Source: Caulobacter sp. RHG1
GTDB taxonomy: Bacteria > Pseudomonadota > Alphaproteobacteria > Caulobacterales > Caulobacteraceae
DNA length: 64,000 bases
Direction: 5' to 3'
Assembly: GCF_013181195.1 (NCBI RefSeq)
Contig: NZ_SMZP01000002.1
Location: forward strand, 744,001 to 808,000
Shown: positions 8,286-17,417 of the stretch, piece by piece
Numbering within the stretch: the stretch's first letter is position 1
Layout: each line of letters begins with the position of its first letter
Notes under the pieces: generated by a model
Databases searched by the model: none
The model's input: only the letters and a program-made list of their open reading frames with translations
What the model was told of the DNA's origin: nothing
Position numbers and translations under genes: made by a program

Positions 8286-11159
8286 ATGAGCCGCAAATTG
8301 GCCCTGGTCGGTGTCCTGGGAGTCGTCGCGTCCGGCGCGGCTCACGCGCAGCAGACTGCCCCTACCGCCCCTGCTCCCGCGCAACCCGCCCGGCAGGCCG
8401 CCGCGCCTGTGCAGCATGAGGCGGACGACACCGAGGTCGAAGCCGTCACCATCACAGCCAGCGGCAAGCCGTTCGGCGCCGTGGTGGGCGACATCAAGCC
8501 CGAAGAGACCTTCAACATGGCCGACATCCGCTCGTTCGGGGTGTCGTCGATGGAGGATCTGCTGGCCGAGCTGACGCCGCAGACCACCAGCGGCTTGGGC
8601 GGCGCGCCCGTGACCCTGCTGAACGGCCGGCGCATCTCGGGCATGGGCGAGATCCGCGACATCCCTACCGAGGCCATCCAGCGCGTCGAGGTGCTGCCCG
8701 AGGAAGTCGCGCTGAAGTACGGCTATGCGGCTGACCAGAAGGTCGTGAACGTCGTGCTGCGCCAGCGCTTCCGCGCCTCCACCCTGGACGGCCAGATCGG
8801 CGGCCCGACCGAAGGCGGCCAGCTCAGCCAGCAAGGCGCGTGGAGCCAGCTGCAGCTGAACCGCCAGGGCCGCACCAACCTGGCGATCAAGGTGCAGAAC
8901 AGCGACTGGCTGCGCGAGAGCGACCGCGACCTGATCAGCAACGCCCAGAGCGGCCTCTACGACTTCGTCGGCAATGTCGCTGCGCCCAATGGCGATCCCC
9001 TGGCCAGCCTCAGCGCCTTGGCCGGCCAGCCGGTCACCGTGGTCGGCGTCCCGGGCTCGGCCGCGAACGGCGCGCAACCGCTGTCGGCCTTCCTGCCCGG
9101 CGCGAACCTGGCCAACACCAGCGATCTCTCCGACAGCCGCACCCTGCTGCCGGCCAGCCAGCAGGTGACGATCAACAGCGTCACCAACCGCTATATCCTG
9201 GACGACGTGTCGGCGACGCTGAACCTCAGCCTTACCGCCAACAAGAGCCAGTCCCTGTCCGGGCCGGCCCGCGCCCTGCTGCGCATCCCCGGCGCCAGCC
9301 CGTTCTCGCCGTTCGGCCAGGACGTGTCGCTGTATCGCTACCTCAACGAATTCCCGGCCCTGTCCCAGACCTCGCGCAGCCTGCAAGGCCACGCCGGCTT
9401 CACGCTGAACAAGGACACCGAGGACCTTCGCCTGTCCCTGACCGGCAACTACGACCGCACCATCAGCCGCACCCTGACCGACCGCGGCGTCGACCTGACC
9501 GGGGTGCAGTCGCGCCTGACCGCCCTGGACGCCAACCTCAACCCGTTCTCCGCCCTGGGCGGCCTGCCGGTGACGCAGGATCGCGCCCGCTCGACCACCG
9601 ACAGCGCCGACCTGCAACTGGTCGCCAACCGCGCTCTGGCCAAGCTGCGCGCCGGCGACCTCTCCACCACCCTCAAGGTGGGCGTCAGCGGCTCGCGCCT
9701 GAAAGGCACGTCGATCCGCTCGGGCGTCGAGGTCGAGAACGAGCAGTCGCGCGGCGACGCCAACGCCCAGGTCAGCTTCGACCTGCCGCTGGCCAGCCGC
9801 CGCAAGGGCGTGCGCGCCGGCATCGGCGACCTGTCCACCAACCTGAACATGGCCGTGCGCCAGGTCTCCGACTACGGCGCCCTGACCACGATCGGCGGCG
9901 GCGTGAACTGGTCGCCGCTGGCGCCGATCAGCTTCACTGTCCAGGCCAGCCGCCAGGAAAACGCCCCCAGCATCGCCCAGTTGGCCAACCCGCTGGTCAC
10001 CACGCCCGACGCCCGGGTGTTCGACTATGTGCGCGGTCAGACCGTGGACGTCACCCGCATCACCGGCGGTAACGCCGACCTGAAGGGCGAGGAGCGCAAC
10101 ACCCTGCGCGTTGGCGTTAACTTCCGCCCCGTCCAGGTCACCGGCCTGACCCTGAACGCCAACTACAGCCGCACGCGCATCGACAATCCGGTGGCCAGCT
10201 TCCCGGCCGCCACCGCCGCCGTCGAGGCCGCCTTCCCGGACCGCTTCCTGCGCAACGCCGATGGCGACCTCGTCCGCATCGACACGCGCCCCGTCAATTT
10301 CGTCAAACGCGAGAGCGAGCAGGTCCGTTGGGGCTTCAACTTCTCGCGTCAGATCGGCAAGACCCCGCCTCCGCTGGCCGGCGGCTGGCGCAACCGCCAG
10401 GGCCAGCAGGGCGCGGCGGCGGTTCCTGGCGGCGAATTGCTCCAGCAGCGCGGCCAGCGCGACGAGAGCGCGCCGCGTCCGCCCTCGACCGAGCCCGAGC
10501 AGCAGAACCGCCCAGACGACAACACGCCGGCGCGCACCGACGGCGCGCCGCCTTCGGACGCGCCGCGCAACTTCGGCGGTGACGGCCCTCGCTTCGGCGG
10601 CGACGGCCCGCGCGGTCCGGGCGGCGGCGGCTTCGGCGGCCGAGGCCCCGGCGGCGGCGGCAATCCCCGCGCCACCCGCCTGCAAATGTCGCTCTATCAC
10701 ACCGTCCACCTCAGCGAGCAGGTGGTGGTCGCCAGCGGCATTCCCGCCCTCGACCTGCTGGACGGCGACGTCCTGGGCTCGAGCGGCGGCCAGCCGCGCA
10801 ACGAGATCGAGGCCCAGGCCGGCCTCACCCGCTACGGCCTGGGCGCGCGCGTCACGGCCAATTGGCAGAGCGGCAGCCAGGTCCGCGCCGGACTGGGCGG
10901 CGCATCCCAGGACCTGGACTTCTCCAGCCTGGCGACGGTCAACCTGCGCCTGTTCGCCGACCTGGGCGTGCGCCGCGAGCTTGTTCAGAAGCACCCGATC
11001 CTGCGAGGGACGCGCCTGACGCTCTCGGTCAACAACCTGTTCAACGAGCGTCAGACGGTGCGCGACGCCAACGGCGCGACGCCGATCAACTATCAGCCGG
11101 ACTACCTGGACCCACGCGGGCGGGTCATCCAGTTCAGCGCCCGGAAGCTGCTTTTCTAG
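8286..11159 (+). CDS. TonB-dependent outer-membrane receptor with a Gly/Pro-rich insert
   Basis: An outer-membrane transporter of 957 residues. A signal peptide ends near GAAHA, followed by an Ala/Pro linker, a TonB-box-like EAVTITASG segment near residue 54 and a plug domain containing LLNGRRI and RVEVLP. The rest is beta-barrel, ending in a terminal phenylalanine (RKLLF), as needed for outer-membrane insertion. Residues about 692-796 are an unusual disordered stretch rich in Gly, Pro, Arg and Gln. Its substrate is unknown; the GH15 and trehalose genes around it hint at a carbohydrate. The start is ATG 8286. Confidence 0.91.
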   Translation: MSRKLALVGVLGVVASGAAHAQQTAPTAPAPAQPARQAAAPVQHEADDTEVEAVTITASGKPFGAVVGDIKPEETFNMADIRSFGVSSMEDLLAELTPQTTSGLGGAPVTLLNGRRISGMGEIRDIPTEAIQRVEVLPEEVALKYGYAADQKVVNVVLRQRFRASTLDGQIGGPTEGGQLSQQGAWSQLQLNRQGRTNLAIKVQNSDWLRESDRDLISNAQSGLYDFVGNVAAPNGDPLASLSALAGQPVTVVGVPGSAANGAQPLSAFLPGANLANTSDLSDSRTLLPASQQVTINSVTNRYILDDVSATLNLSLTANKSQSLSGPARALLRIPGASPFSPFGQDVSLYRYLNEFPALSQTSRSLQGHAGFTLNKDTEDLRLSLTGNYDRTISRTLTDRGVDLTGVQSRLTALDANLNPFSALGGLPVTQDRARSTTDSADLQLVANRALAKLRAGDLSTTLKVGVSGSRLKGTSIRSGVEVENEQSRGDANAQVSFDLPLASRRKGVRAGIGDLSTNLNMAVRQVSDYGALTTIGGGVNWSPLAPISFTVQASRQENAPSIAQLANPLVTTPDARVFDYVRGQTVDVTRITGGNADLKGEERNTLRVGVNFRPVQVTGLTLNANYSRTRIDNPVASFPAATAAVEAAFPDRFLRNADGDLVRIDTRPVNFVKRESEQVRWGFNFSRQIGKTPPPLAGGWRNRQGQQGAAAVPGGELLQQRGQRDESAPRPPSTEPEQQNRPDDNTPARTDGAPPSDAPRNFGGDGPRFGGDGPRGPGGGGFGGRGPGGGGNPRATRLQMSLYHTVHLSEQVVVASGIPALDLLDGDVLGSSGGQPRNEIEAQAGLTRYGLGARVTANWQSGSQVRAGLGGASQDLDFSSLATVNLRLFADLGVRRELVQKHPILRGTRLTLSVNNLFNERQTVRDANGATPINYQPDYLDPRGRVIQFSARKLLF

Positions 11160-11165
11160 GCATTC

Positions 11166-11199
11166 CGCCCCAATGCCGGCCACGCGTCGCATTGGGGCG
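11166..11199 (+). terminator. 11-bp stem-loop downstream of the TonB receptor
   Basis: CGCCCCAATGC (11166-11176) is perfectly complementary to GCATTGGGGCG (11189-11199) around a 12-base loop, 6 bases past the receptor stop. No T-run follows, so termination efficiency is uncertain. Confidence 0.5.
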
Positions 11200-11292
11200 A
11201 AAATCCGGCGAGCTTGAGCTTCGGATAGGGATCGAACTGTCGCGCACGGCGTTCTGTGCGGCATGTTGCATACCAATCAGGGGGTTTTCGCC

Positions 11293-12084
11293 ATGGCCTC
11301 GGCCCAGCCGGTCCTGCGTACGGAGTCCGTCGTGCTCCCGCCCCCGCCCCTCGACCTTCCGCGCCGCTCGGCCCTGTTCCTGGACCTGGACGGCACCCTG
11401 GCGCCGATCATGCCGCGGCCTGACGACGTGGGTCCCGACCCGCGCCGCGCCCGCCTGATCCAGCGCCTGCACCAGGCGTTCGACAACCGCGTCGCCGTGG
11501 TCAGCGGTCGCGATCTGCCGAACCTCGACTACATCCTCGGCGGCGGCGTCAAAGCCATCGGCGCGGTCCACGGTCTGATGCGTCGGGCTGCCGACGGACA
11601 GGTGGTGTCTCGCGAACCGCATGCCGGCCTCGCCGACGCGCGCCGCATCCTGGTCGAGCTGGCCCATTGCGAACGCGGACTGCTGTTCGAAGACAAGGGC
11701 CTGTCCGTCGCCCTGCACTATCGCAACGCTCCGGCCTGCGCCGACGCCGTGATCGAGGCGGGCGAGCGCCTGTCCCAGGCCACCGGCCTGGTCCTCCAGC
11801 TGGGCGACATGGTCGTCGAGCTGCGCACGCCCGGCGCCGACAAGGGCGCGGCCGTCACCGCTTTCCTGCGCGAAGCCCCGTTCCTGGGCGCGACGCCGGT
11901 GTTCGTCGGCGACGACCTGACCGACGAGGACGGCTTCCTGGCCGCCGCGCGCCTGGGCGGCTTTGGCGTCCTGGTGGGCGAGCCCCGCCCGACCGCCGCC
12001 CGCTATCGCCTGGACGACACCCACGCCGTCGCCCGGTGGCTGGAGGGGCTGACAGCCCCCGCCGAGCTGGGGATCCCCGCATGA
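11293..12084 (+). CDS. otsB: Trehalose-6-phosphate phosphatase
   Basis: Removes phosphate from trehalose-6-phosphate, the last step of trehalose synthesis, in the cytoplasm. It is a HAD-family enzyme of 263 residues. The nucleophile motif DLDGT (Asp31, Asp33), VVSGRD near residue 67 and the GDDLTDED motif near residue 205 are intact. The start ATG 11293 follows an AGGGGG ribosome site; an in-frame ATG at 11263 lacks one. The stop overlaps the otsA start (ATGA), indicating translational coupling. Confidence 0.94.
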   Translation: MASAQPVLRTESVVLPPPPLDLPRRSALFLDLDGTLAPIMPRPDDVGPDPRRARLIQRLHQAFDNRVAVVSGRDLPNLDYILGGGVKAIGAVHGLMRRAADGQVVSREPHAGLADARRILVELAHCERGLLFEDKGLSVALHYRNAPACADAVIEAGERLSQATGLVLQLGDMVVELRTPGADKGAAVTAFLREAPFLGATPVFVGDDLTDEDGFLAAARLGGFGVLVGEPRPTAARYRLDDTHAVARWLEGLTAPAELGIPA

Positions 12085-13562
12085 GCCGGCTGATCGTCGT
12101 TTCCAACCGGGTCAATCCGCCCAACCCCGCCGAGGGCGGCGAAGGCAGCGTCGGCGGCCTGGCCATGGCCCTGGCGGCGGCCCTGCGCGAATATTCTGGC
12201 ATCTGGTTCGGCTGGTCGGGCAAGACCATCCCCGAGTTCACCGGCCAGCTGAACATGCAGCGGATCGAGGGCGTCACGGTCGCCACCGTCGACCTCGAGG
12301 AGACCGACTATCAGGAATACTACAACGGCTACGCCAACAAGACGCTGTGGCCGCTGTTCCACTACCGCGTCGACCTGACCGCCTACGACCGCTCGTTCGG
12401 CGAGGGCTATGAGCGGGTCAACAAGCGCTTCGCCGAGACCCTGCTGCCGCTGATCGAGCCCGACGACATCGTCTGGGTCCACGACTACCACCTGATCCCC
12501 CTGGCCAAGGAACTGCGGCGGATGGGCGTGAAGAACCGCATCGGCTTCTTCCTGCACATCCCCTGGCCGGCCCACCAGTTGGTGGTCACCCTGCCCCGTC
12601 ACCGGCAACTGGTCGAAGCCCTGTTCGACTACGACCTGATCGGCTTCCAGACCGAGGAGTCGCTGCAGGCCTTCGAAGGCTACGTCTATTCCGAGGTCCA
12701 CGGGACCAAGAACGCCCGCGGCGAGCTGGAGGCCTTCGGCCGCCGCGCCCAGGCCGCCGCCTTCCCGATCGGCGTCGACGCCGACGACTTTGCCTCGATC
12801 GTAAAGGGCGAGACGGCGCGCAAGACCTACGACCGGATGATGGCCCACAGCGTCTTCCGCAAGATGGTCGTGGGCGTCGACCGCCTCGACTATTCCAAGG
12901 GCCTGGAAGAGCGGCTGATCGGCTTCGAGCGGTTCCTGCACGACCACCCCGACATGGTGCGCGAGGTCATGCTGCTGCAGATCGCCCCGCTGTCGCGCGA
13001 CGAGGTCGAGGCCTATCAGGATCTGCGCGGACGCCTCGACGGCCTGATCGGCCGCATCAACGGCGCCTATGCCGAGATGGACTCCACGCCGATCCGCTAC
13101 GTCAATCGCTCGTACCGCCGTGACGAGCTGGCCGGGGTCTATCGCGCCGCCAAGGCCGCCCTGGTCACGCCCCTTCGCGACGGCATGAACCTGGTGGCCA
13201 AGGAATATGTCGCCGCCCAGGACCCGGAAGATCCCGGCGTGCTGATCCTGTCGCGCTTCGCCGGCGCGGCCCGGCAGATGAAGGACGCCCTGATCATCAA
13301 TCCCAACAGCCCGGAAGAAATCTCCGACGCCCTCGAACGCGCCCTCTCGATGGACGTGTCCGAGCGCAAGCGCCGCTGGGAGGCCCTGTTCGACAACGTC
13401 CAGCGCGAGGACGTCACCGCCTGGCGCGACAACTTCGTCACCGCCCTGCGGGGCCGACCGGAAGCCGGCGACGAAGAGGCGCCCGCCCCGGTTCGCAGCC
13501 TGGACGTGGCCAGCAAGGTGCTGCGGGCCAAGACGCCCGAGGCCAAGGCGATGCGAGCCTAG
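12081..13562 (+). CDS. otsA: Trehalose-6-phosphate synthase (GT20)
   Basis: Joins UDP-glucose and glucose-6-phosphate to give trehalose-6-phosphate. The 493-residue product has the GT20 landmarks VHDYHLIP near residue 132, GFFLHIPWP near residue 154, RLDYSKG near residue 266 and DGMNLVAKE near residue 366. The start ATG overlaps the otsB stop. Trehalose commonly protects against osmotic and desiccation stress. I looked for an EcfG/SigT-type promoter before otsB and did not find a convincing one. Convergent with the PiuC gene, with only one base between the stops. Confidence 0.96.
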   Translation: MSRLIVVSNRVNPPNPAEGGEGSVGGLAMALAAALREYSGIWFGWSGKTIPEFTGQLNMQRIEGVTVATVDLEETDYQEYYNGYANKTLWPLFHYRVDLTAYDRSFGEGYERVNKRFAETLLPLIEPDDIVWVHDYHLIPLAKELRRMGVKNRIGFFLHIPWPAHQLVVTLPRHRQLVEALFDYDLIGFQTEESLQAFEGYVYSEVHGTKNARGELEAFGRRAQAAAFPIGVDADDFASIVKGETARKTYDRMMAHSVFRKMVVGVDRLDYSKGLEERLIGFERFLHDHPDMVREVMLLQIAPLSRDEVEAYQDLRGRLDGLIGRINGAYAEMDSTPIRYVNRSYRRDELAGVYRAAKAALVTPLRDGMNLVAKEYVAAQDPEDPGVLILSRFAGAARQMKDALIINPNSPEEISDALERALSMDVSERKRRWEALFDNVQREDVTAWRDNFVTALRGRPEAGDEEAPAPVRSLDVASKVLRAKTPEAKAMRA

Positions 13563-13563
13563 G

Positions 13564-14247
13564 TCAGACCTCGGACCACTGCCTCAGCAGGTTGTGGTAG
13601 ACGCCGGTCAGCGACAGGATGCCCTGGTTGTCCGGCTCGACCTCGCGCGCCAGGCGCTGGATGGCGACGTCCATGTCCAGCAGGATGGTGCGCTTGGCGT
13701 CGTCGCGGATCAGGCTCTGGATCCAGAAGAAGCTGGCCGTGCGCCGCCCGCGGGTCACGGGCGTAACGTGGTGCAGGCTGGTGCTGGGATAGAGGATCAG
13801 GTCGCCGGCCTCCAGCTTGACGACGTGGTCGCCATAGAGGTCGTTCACGACCAGCTCGCCGCCGTCGTAGTTCTCGGGCTCTTCCAGGAAGAGCGTCGCC
13901 GACAGGTCGGTGCGCAGGGTGCGGCCGCTGACCGGATCGCGGCGGATGGCGTTGTCGACATGGTCCTTGAAGCCCATGCCCTGGCCGTAGCGGTTGAACA
14001 TCGGCGGCAGGATGAAGTTGGGCAGCGCCGCCGAGACGAACAGCGGGTTGGCGTTCAGCGCCTGGACGATCGCGGCACCGACGGTGCGGGCGGCTTCGCT
14101 CTCCTGCGGCAGTTGCTCGTTGCTCTTGGCCATGGCGGCCTGGAAGCCCGAGGTCAGGTTGCCGTCGACCCACGGGCCAGCGTCCAGGATCGCGCGGCAC
14201 TCGGCCACCTGCGCCTTGGTGAGAACCTGGGGAATCTGCAACATCAT
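13564..14247 (-). CDS. piuC: PiuC/YbiX-type Fe(II)/2-oxoglutarate-dependent hydroxylase
   Basis: A 227-residue PKHD-type dioxygenase. The iron and 2-oxoglutarate ligands are visible: His96 and Asp98 in FKDHVDN, a second His at 159 or 160 in SLHHVTP and Arg168 in TRGRR. PiuC proteins are typically encoded beside a TonB-dependent siderophore receptor (Fiu/PiuA-like) and under Fur control, as here; the physiological substrate is not established. A GAGGAG ribosome site precedes ATG 14247, and a terminator separates it from the receptor gene upstream. Confidence 0.93.
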   Translation of the reverse strand: MMLQIPQVLTKAQVAECRAILDAGPWVDGNLTSGFQAAMAKSNEQLPQESEAARTVGAAIVQALNANPLFVSAALPNFILPPMFNRYGQGMGFKDHVDNAIRRDPVSGRTLRTDLSATLFLEEPENYDGGELVVNDLYGDHVVKLEAGDLILYPSTSLHHVTPVTRGRRTASFFWIQSLIRDDAKRTILLDMDVAIQRLAREVEPDNQGILSLTGVYHNLLRQWSEV

Positions 14248-14325
14248 CTGGACCGCTCCTCGTCGTCCCCGAGCCTTAGGCCCTGCCCCGCCCTTCCCCC
14301 TTGATCAGGATCAGGTCAAGAGCGG

Positions 14326-14365
14326 GAAAATAAAGCGCCCCGCTCGTCGCGAAACGAGCGGGGCG
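14326..14365 (-). terminator. Rho-independent terminator after the siderophore receptor
   Basis: ACGAGCGGGGCG and CGCCCCGCTCGT form a perfect 12-bp stem with a six-base loop. Read on the minus strand the stem is followed by a TTTATTTT run. It ends the receptor transcript before piuC, so piuC may depend on read-through or its own promoter. Confidence 0.78.
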
Positions 14366-14393
14366 TAAGCCTGAAGGACTGAAAGGGGAAAGA

Positions 14394-16718
14394 TCAGTAC
14401 TTCACGGCAAGGGTCAGGATCGCCTGGCGACCCGGCGCCGGGTCGGCGTGGTGCACGCCGTTGGTGCGGGCGATGTAGCGCTTGTCCGTCAGGTTCTGGA
14501 CGTTCAGCTGCAGGTCGACCTTGCTGTTGATCCGGTACGAGGCGAACGCATCCAGGCGGGTGTAGGACGGGGCGAAGACCTTGTTGGTCCCGCCGCCGGC
14601 GCCGCCCTGGTTGCCGCCGAACATCTTCGACACGTAGTAGACGCCGCCGCCGACCGACAGCGCGGGGATCACGCGATAGGTCGAGAACACGCTGACGGTG
14701 TGCTTGGGCGTATTGGCCAGCGGGTCGCCGATGTTGACGCTGGTGTAGGGGCCCTTCACCAGCTCGCTGTCCATGTAGGTATAGCCGCCGAACACCTGCC
14801 AGGCGCGGGTGACGTTGCCCGAGACGCCCAGCTCCAGGCCCTGGACGCGGACTTCGCCAGCCTGGGCGATTTCCGTGGCGCTCAGCGCGATCTGGGCGTT
14901 CTTGCGCTCGGTGCGGAAGACCGCGCCCGAGAGGGCCAGCTTGTCGTGGAACACGTTCCACTTGGCGCCGGCCTCGATGCTGGTGCTGTCTTCCGGATCC
15001 AGCACGACCTGGGCCGGGGTGGCCGCGGTGTTCTGGTCGCCGCCGGCGATGTTCGGCGGCGTCGAGGACGTGGCGTACGACACATAGAGGCTGCTGGACG
15101 GGGTGGGCTTGTAGTTCAGGCCGACCTGGTAGTTGACGAAGTCCCAGCCGCCCTTGGGCAGGGTGGCGTAGGTGACGCCGGTGACGACGCCGTTCACCGT
15201 GGTGGCGGTCGCATTGACGCCTTGGGTCGAATAGTCGTCGTAGCGGACGCCCACGTTCAGCAGCAGCTTCTCGGTCAGGTGGACCGTGTCGAAGCCGTAG
15301 ATCGAGCCGTTGCGGGTCTTGGATTCCGAGGCTGGGCCACGCTTGATGACGCCCGTCCAGGCGTCGCCCGGATTGGGGGCGTAGAGACGGGTGCAGCCGG
15401 CAGTCGCGCCGGTGAAGCCGGTCGGACAGGCCGAGCCGCCGGTGGTGAAGAAGGTGTAGCTGGCGTTCTCGTTGATCTCGCGCGACAGCTCCAGACCCAG
15501 GTTGAAGCGGTTTTCCATGCCGCCCAGGTCGAACTTGCCGGTCAGGTCGGTGACGAAGGCCGTCGTCGTGGCGTCGTTCCAGCGCGACTTGGTGCCCCGC
15601 AGCATCCACCACTCGCCGGCCACGAACTGAGCCGCGCCGCCGTCGCCAGGGTTGGTGACGAAGTAGTCGTTGACCGTCTTGGACAGGCGGATGACCTGGC
15701 GCACGGCGAGGTCGTCATTGATCTCGTGACGGATGGCGAAGGTGCCGATGTCGGCCTTGGTCTTCATCCAGTCGCGGTCGAGGCCGTAATAGGCGTTGCG
15801 CGAGACATCCAGGATGCCGTTGGCCGGCCGCGTGCGGCCGTCGGTGCCGGCCACGCCCCAGGTGCGCTTGGACGCCAGCGGGATGCCGTAGTCGGGGTCC
15901 TGGTCGGTGTCGAGGTGATAGAAGCTCAGGGTCGCCTGGGTCTGGGTGTCGATGCCGACGGCGACCGACGGGGCCACGCCCCAGCGCTTGAACTGGATGT
16001 GGTCGCGGCCGGGCGTGTCGCCGCCGGTGGCCATCAGGTTGACGCGGAAGGCCGCGTTCTGGGTCAGGGCGTAGTTGCCGTCGGCGGTGACGCGATAATA
16101 CGAGTCCGTGCCCGCGGCGGCCGAACCGGATGCGAAGCTCTTGGCCTTGGGGGTCTTGGTCGACAGGTTGATGCTGCCGCCGCCCGAACCGCGGCCGCTG
16201 TAGACCGAGTCAGGGCCCTTCACGACCTCGACCTGTTCCAGGTTGAAGACCTCGCGGGTCTGGCCGCCGGTGTCGCGCACGCCGTCCACGAAGATGTTGT
16301 TGCCCGAGCTCTGGCCGCGGATGAACGGACGGTCGGCCAGCGGCTGGCCGCCCTCGCCCGCGCCGAAGGTGATGCCCGGCGAGGTGCGCAGGATGTCCTG
16401 CAGCGACGTGGCGGCGGTCTGCTCGATGATGCGCGAGGGAATGACCGTGACCGAGCGCGGGGTGTCCAACAGCGGCGCGGTAAACTTGCTCGAGGACGGA
16501 TCGACGGTGCGCTTGGCGTCGATACTGACGCTCGAGACCTCGTTCTTGTCCTTTTCCTTGTCGGCGGCCGGCGCGGTGGCGACCGGCGCATCGGCGGCCA
16601 TGTCAGGCGCGGCGATCGCGGCTTGGGCCAGGCCCAGACCGGCCAGGCCGGCGACGGCGGCGACGCTCAAGGCGTGACGAGGCCGGCTCATGACGCCGGC
16701 AGAGGTCGATTTACGCAT
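14394..16718 (-). CDS. TonB-dependent siderophore receptor, Fiu/PiuA-like
   Basis: A 774-residue outer-membrane receptor. It has a long signal sequence, a plug beginning near [12 protein letters not shown], the segment [17 protein letters not shown], and a barrel ending in AVKY with the penultimate pattern typical of siderophore receptors. Catecholate siderophores are the usual ligands of receptors paired with PiuC; the exact ligand cannot be read from sequence. The start ATG 16718 follows an AGGA ribosome site; the frame continues upstream to 16832 but would run over the Fur-box promoter. A Fur box lies 84 bases upstream. Confidence 0.93.
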   Translation of the reverse strand: MRKSTSAGVMSRPRHALSVAAVAGLAGLGLAQAAIAAPDMAADAPVATAPAADKEKDKNEVSSVSIDAKRTVDPSSSKFTAPLLDTPRSVTVIPSRIIEQTAATSLQDILRTSPGITFGAGEGGQPLADRPFIRGQSSGNNIFVDGVRDTGGQTREVFNLEQVEVVKGPDSVYSGRGSGGGSINLSTKTPKAKSFASGSAAAGTDSYYRVTADGNYALTQNAAFRVNLMATGGDTPGRDHIQFKRWGVAPSVAVGIDTQTQATLSFYHLDTDQDPDYGIPLASKRTWGVAGTDGRTRPANGILDVSRNAYYGLDRDWMKTKADIGTFAIRHEINDDLAVRQVIRLSKTVNDYFVTNPGDGGAAQFVAGEWWMLRGTKSRWNDATTTAFVTDLTGKFDLGGMENRFNLGLELSREINENASYTFFTTGGSACPTGFTGATAGCTRLYAPNPGDAWTGVIKRGPASESKTRNGSIYGFDTVHLTEKLLLNVGVRYDDYSTQGVNATATTVNGVVTGVTYATLPKGGWDFVNYQVGLNYKPTPSSSLYVSYATSSTPPNIAGGDQNTAATPAQVVLDPEDSTSIEAGAKWNVFHDKLALSGAVFRTERKNAQIALSATEIAQAGEVRVQGLELGVSGNVTRAWQVFGGYTYMDSELVKGPYTSVNIGDPLANTPKHTVSVFSTYRVIPALSVGGGVYYVSKMFGGNQGGAGGGTNKVFAPSYTRLDAFASYRINSKVDLQLNVQNLTDKRYIARTNGVHHADPAPGRQAILTLAVKY

Positions 16719-16801
16719 GATAGGTCCTATCCCCCAGCGGACGCGGTGAAAGGCGTCCGTCCTGAATCTGCGGGGGCGGTCTACAGCTCCTGCAACGCAG
16801 T

Positions 16802-16820
16802 CGCAATGATAATCACTCTC
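16802..16820 (-). promoter_or_regulatory. Candidate Fur box of the siderophore receptor
   Basis: The 19 bases from 16802 match 14 of 19 positions of the consensus GATAATGATAATCATTATC; the core ATGATAATCA is intact. The position is appropriate for iron-dependent repression of the receptor transcribed to the left. Confidence 0.68.
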
Positions 16821-16950
16821 AATTGCGCCCATTGTGACCGGAAAGCTACAACCGACAACGGCAGCCGCCGGCAGGCGGCGCCCGTTGAACAGATCATCAG
16901 CAGCTATTGCAGAGCTTTCGGCGGTCGATGCGCCGACGCAGGCCGCGGGG

Positions 16951-17319
16951 CTAGCGCTTCTCTTCCAGGCCCGCGATCAGGGTCTTCAGCTTTTCGACCT
17001 CATCGGCCTTCAGCGGACGGTGCTGGGCGAAGTGGCTGATCAGCGGCGCAAGTTGGCCGTCGAACAGACGGTCCAGCAGGCCCTGGCTCTCGGTCTGGAC
17101 ATAGGCCTCGCGCTCGACCAGCGGGCGATAGCCATGCTTGCCCTCGGCCCGCTCTGACTTGATCGCCTTCTTCTTCAGCAGGCGATTGATCAGGGTCTTG
17201 ACCGTGGCGTCGCCCCAGCTCTGGGCGGCCCCGACCTCGGCGACCAGTTCGTCGGCCGACAAGGGGTGGCGGCGCCAGAGCGCTTCCATGACCTGGGCTT
17301 CGGCGGAAGTGATGTGCAT
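16951..17319 (-). CDS. BlaI/MecI/CopY-family transcriptional repressor
   Basis: A 122-residue winged-helix repressor. The N-terminal HTH includes EAQVMEALW and ATVKTLINRLLKKK, followed by the wing (KHGYRPLV) and a C-terminal dimerisation helix. In classical systems BlaI is inactivated by the membrane protease BlaR1 and controls beta-lactamase. Neither a BlaR1 nor a beta-lactamase is in the window, so its targets are elsewhere or limited to itself. Two operator-like sites lie immediately upstream, suggesting autoregulation. Confidence 0.88.
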   Translation of the reverse strand: MHITSAEAQVMEALWRRHPLSADELVAEVGAAQSWGDATVKTLINRLLKKKAIKSERAEGKHGYRPLVEREAYVQTESQGLLDRLFDGQLAPLISHFAQHRPLKADEVEKLKTLIAGLEEKR

Positions 17320-17324
17320 GACGC

Positions 17325-17373
17325 TTACATCCGTAATTCTCGCCGGACGCTATACCCGCTATTACGGGTGTCA
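17325..17373 (-). promoter_or_regulatory. Paired BlaI-type operators before the blaI-like gene
   Basis: TTACATCCGTAA (17325-17336) differs from the classical core TTACATATGTAA at two central bases. A second site, TTACGGGTGTCA (17362-17373), has one mismatch from TTAC-N4-GTAA. The centres are 37 bases apart. Longer arms ACATCCGTAAT and ATTACGGGTGT are near-mirror images. The placement just before the repressor start suggests self-repression. Confidence 0.62.
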
Positions 17374-17417
17374 AGCACATGCGGCTCTGGCCGGGTGAGA
17401 ATGCCCGGACAGCCGGC

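Noticed and set aside
8136..11276. A 1046-codon open frame on the minus strand opposite the TonB receptor
   Set aside because: It covers the receptor gene in antisense, has repetitive Ala/Gly/Asp/Gln composition and no family motif.
11200..11292. EcfG/SigT-type stress promoter before otsB
   Set aside because: A GAAC and a CGTT occur, but 12 bases apart instead of the expected 16-17, so the match is not convincing.
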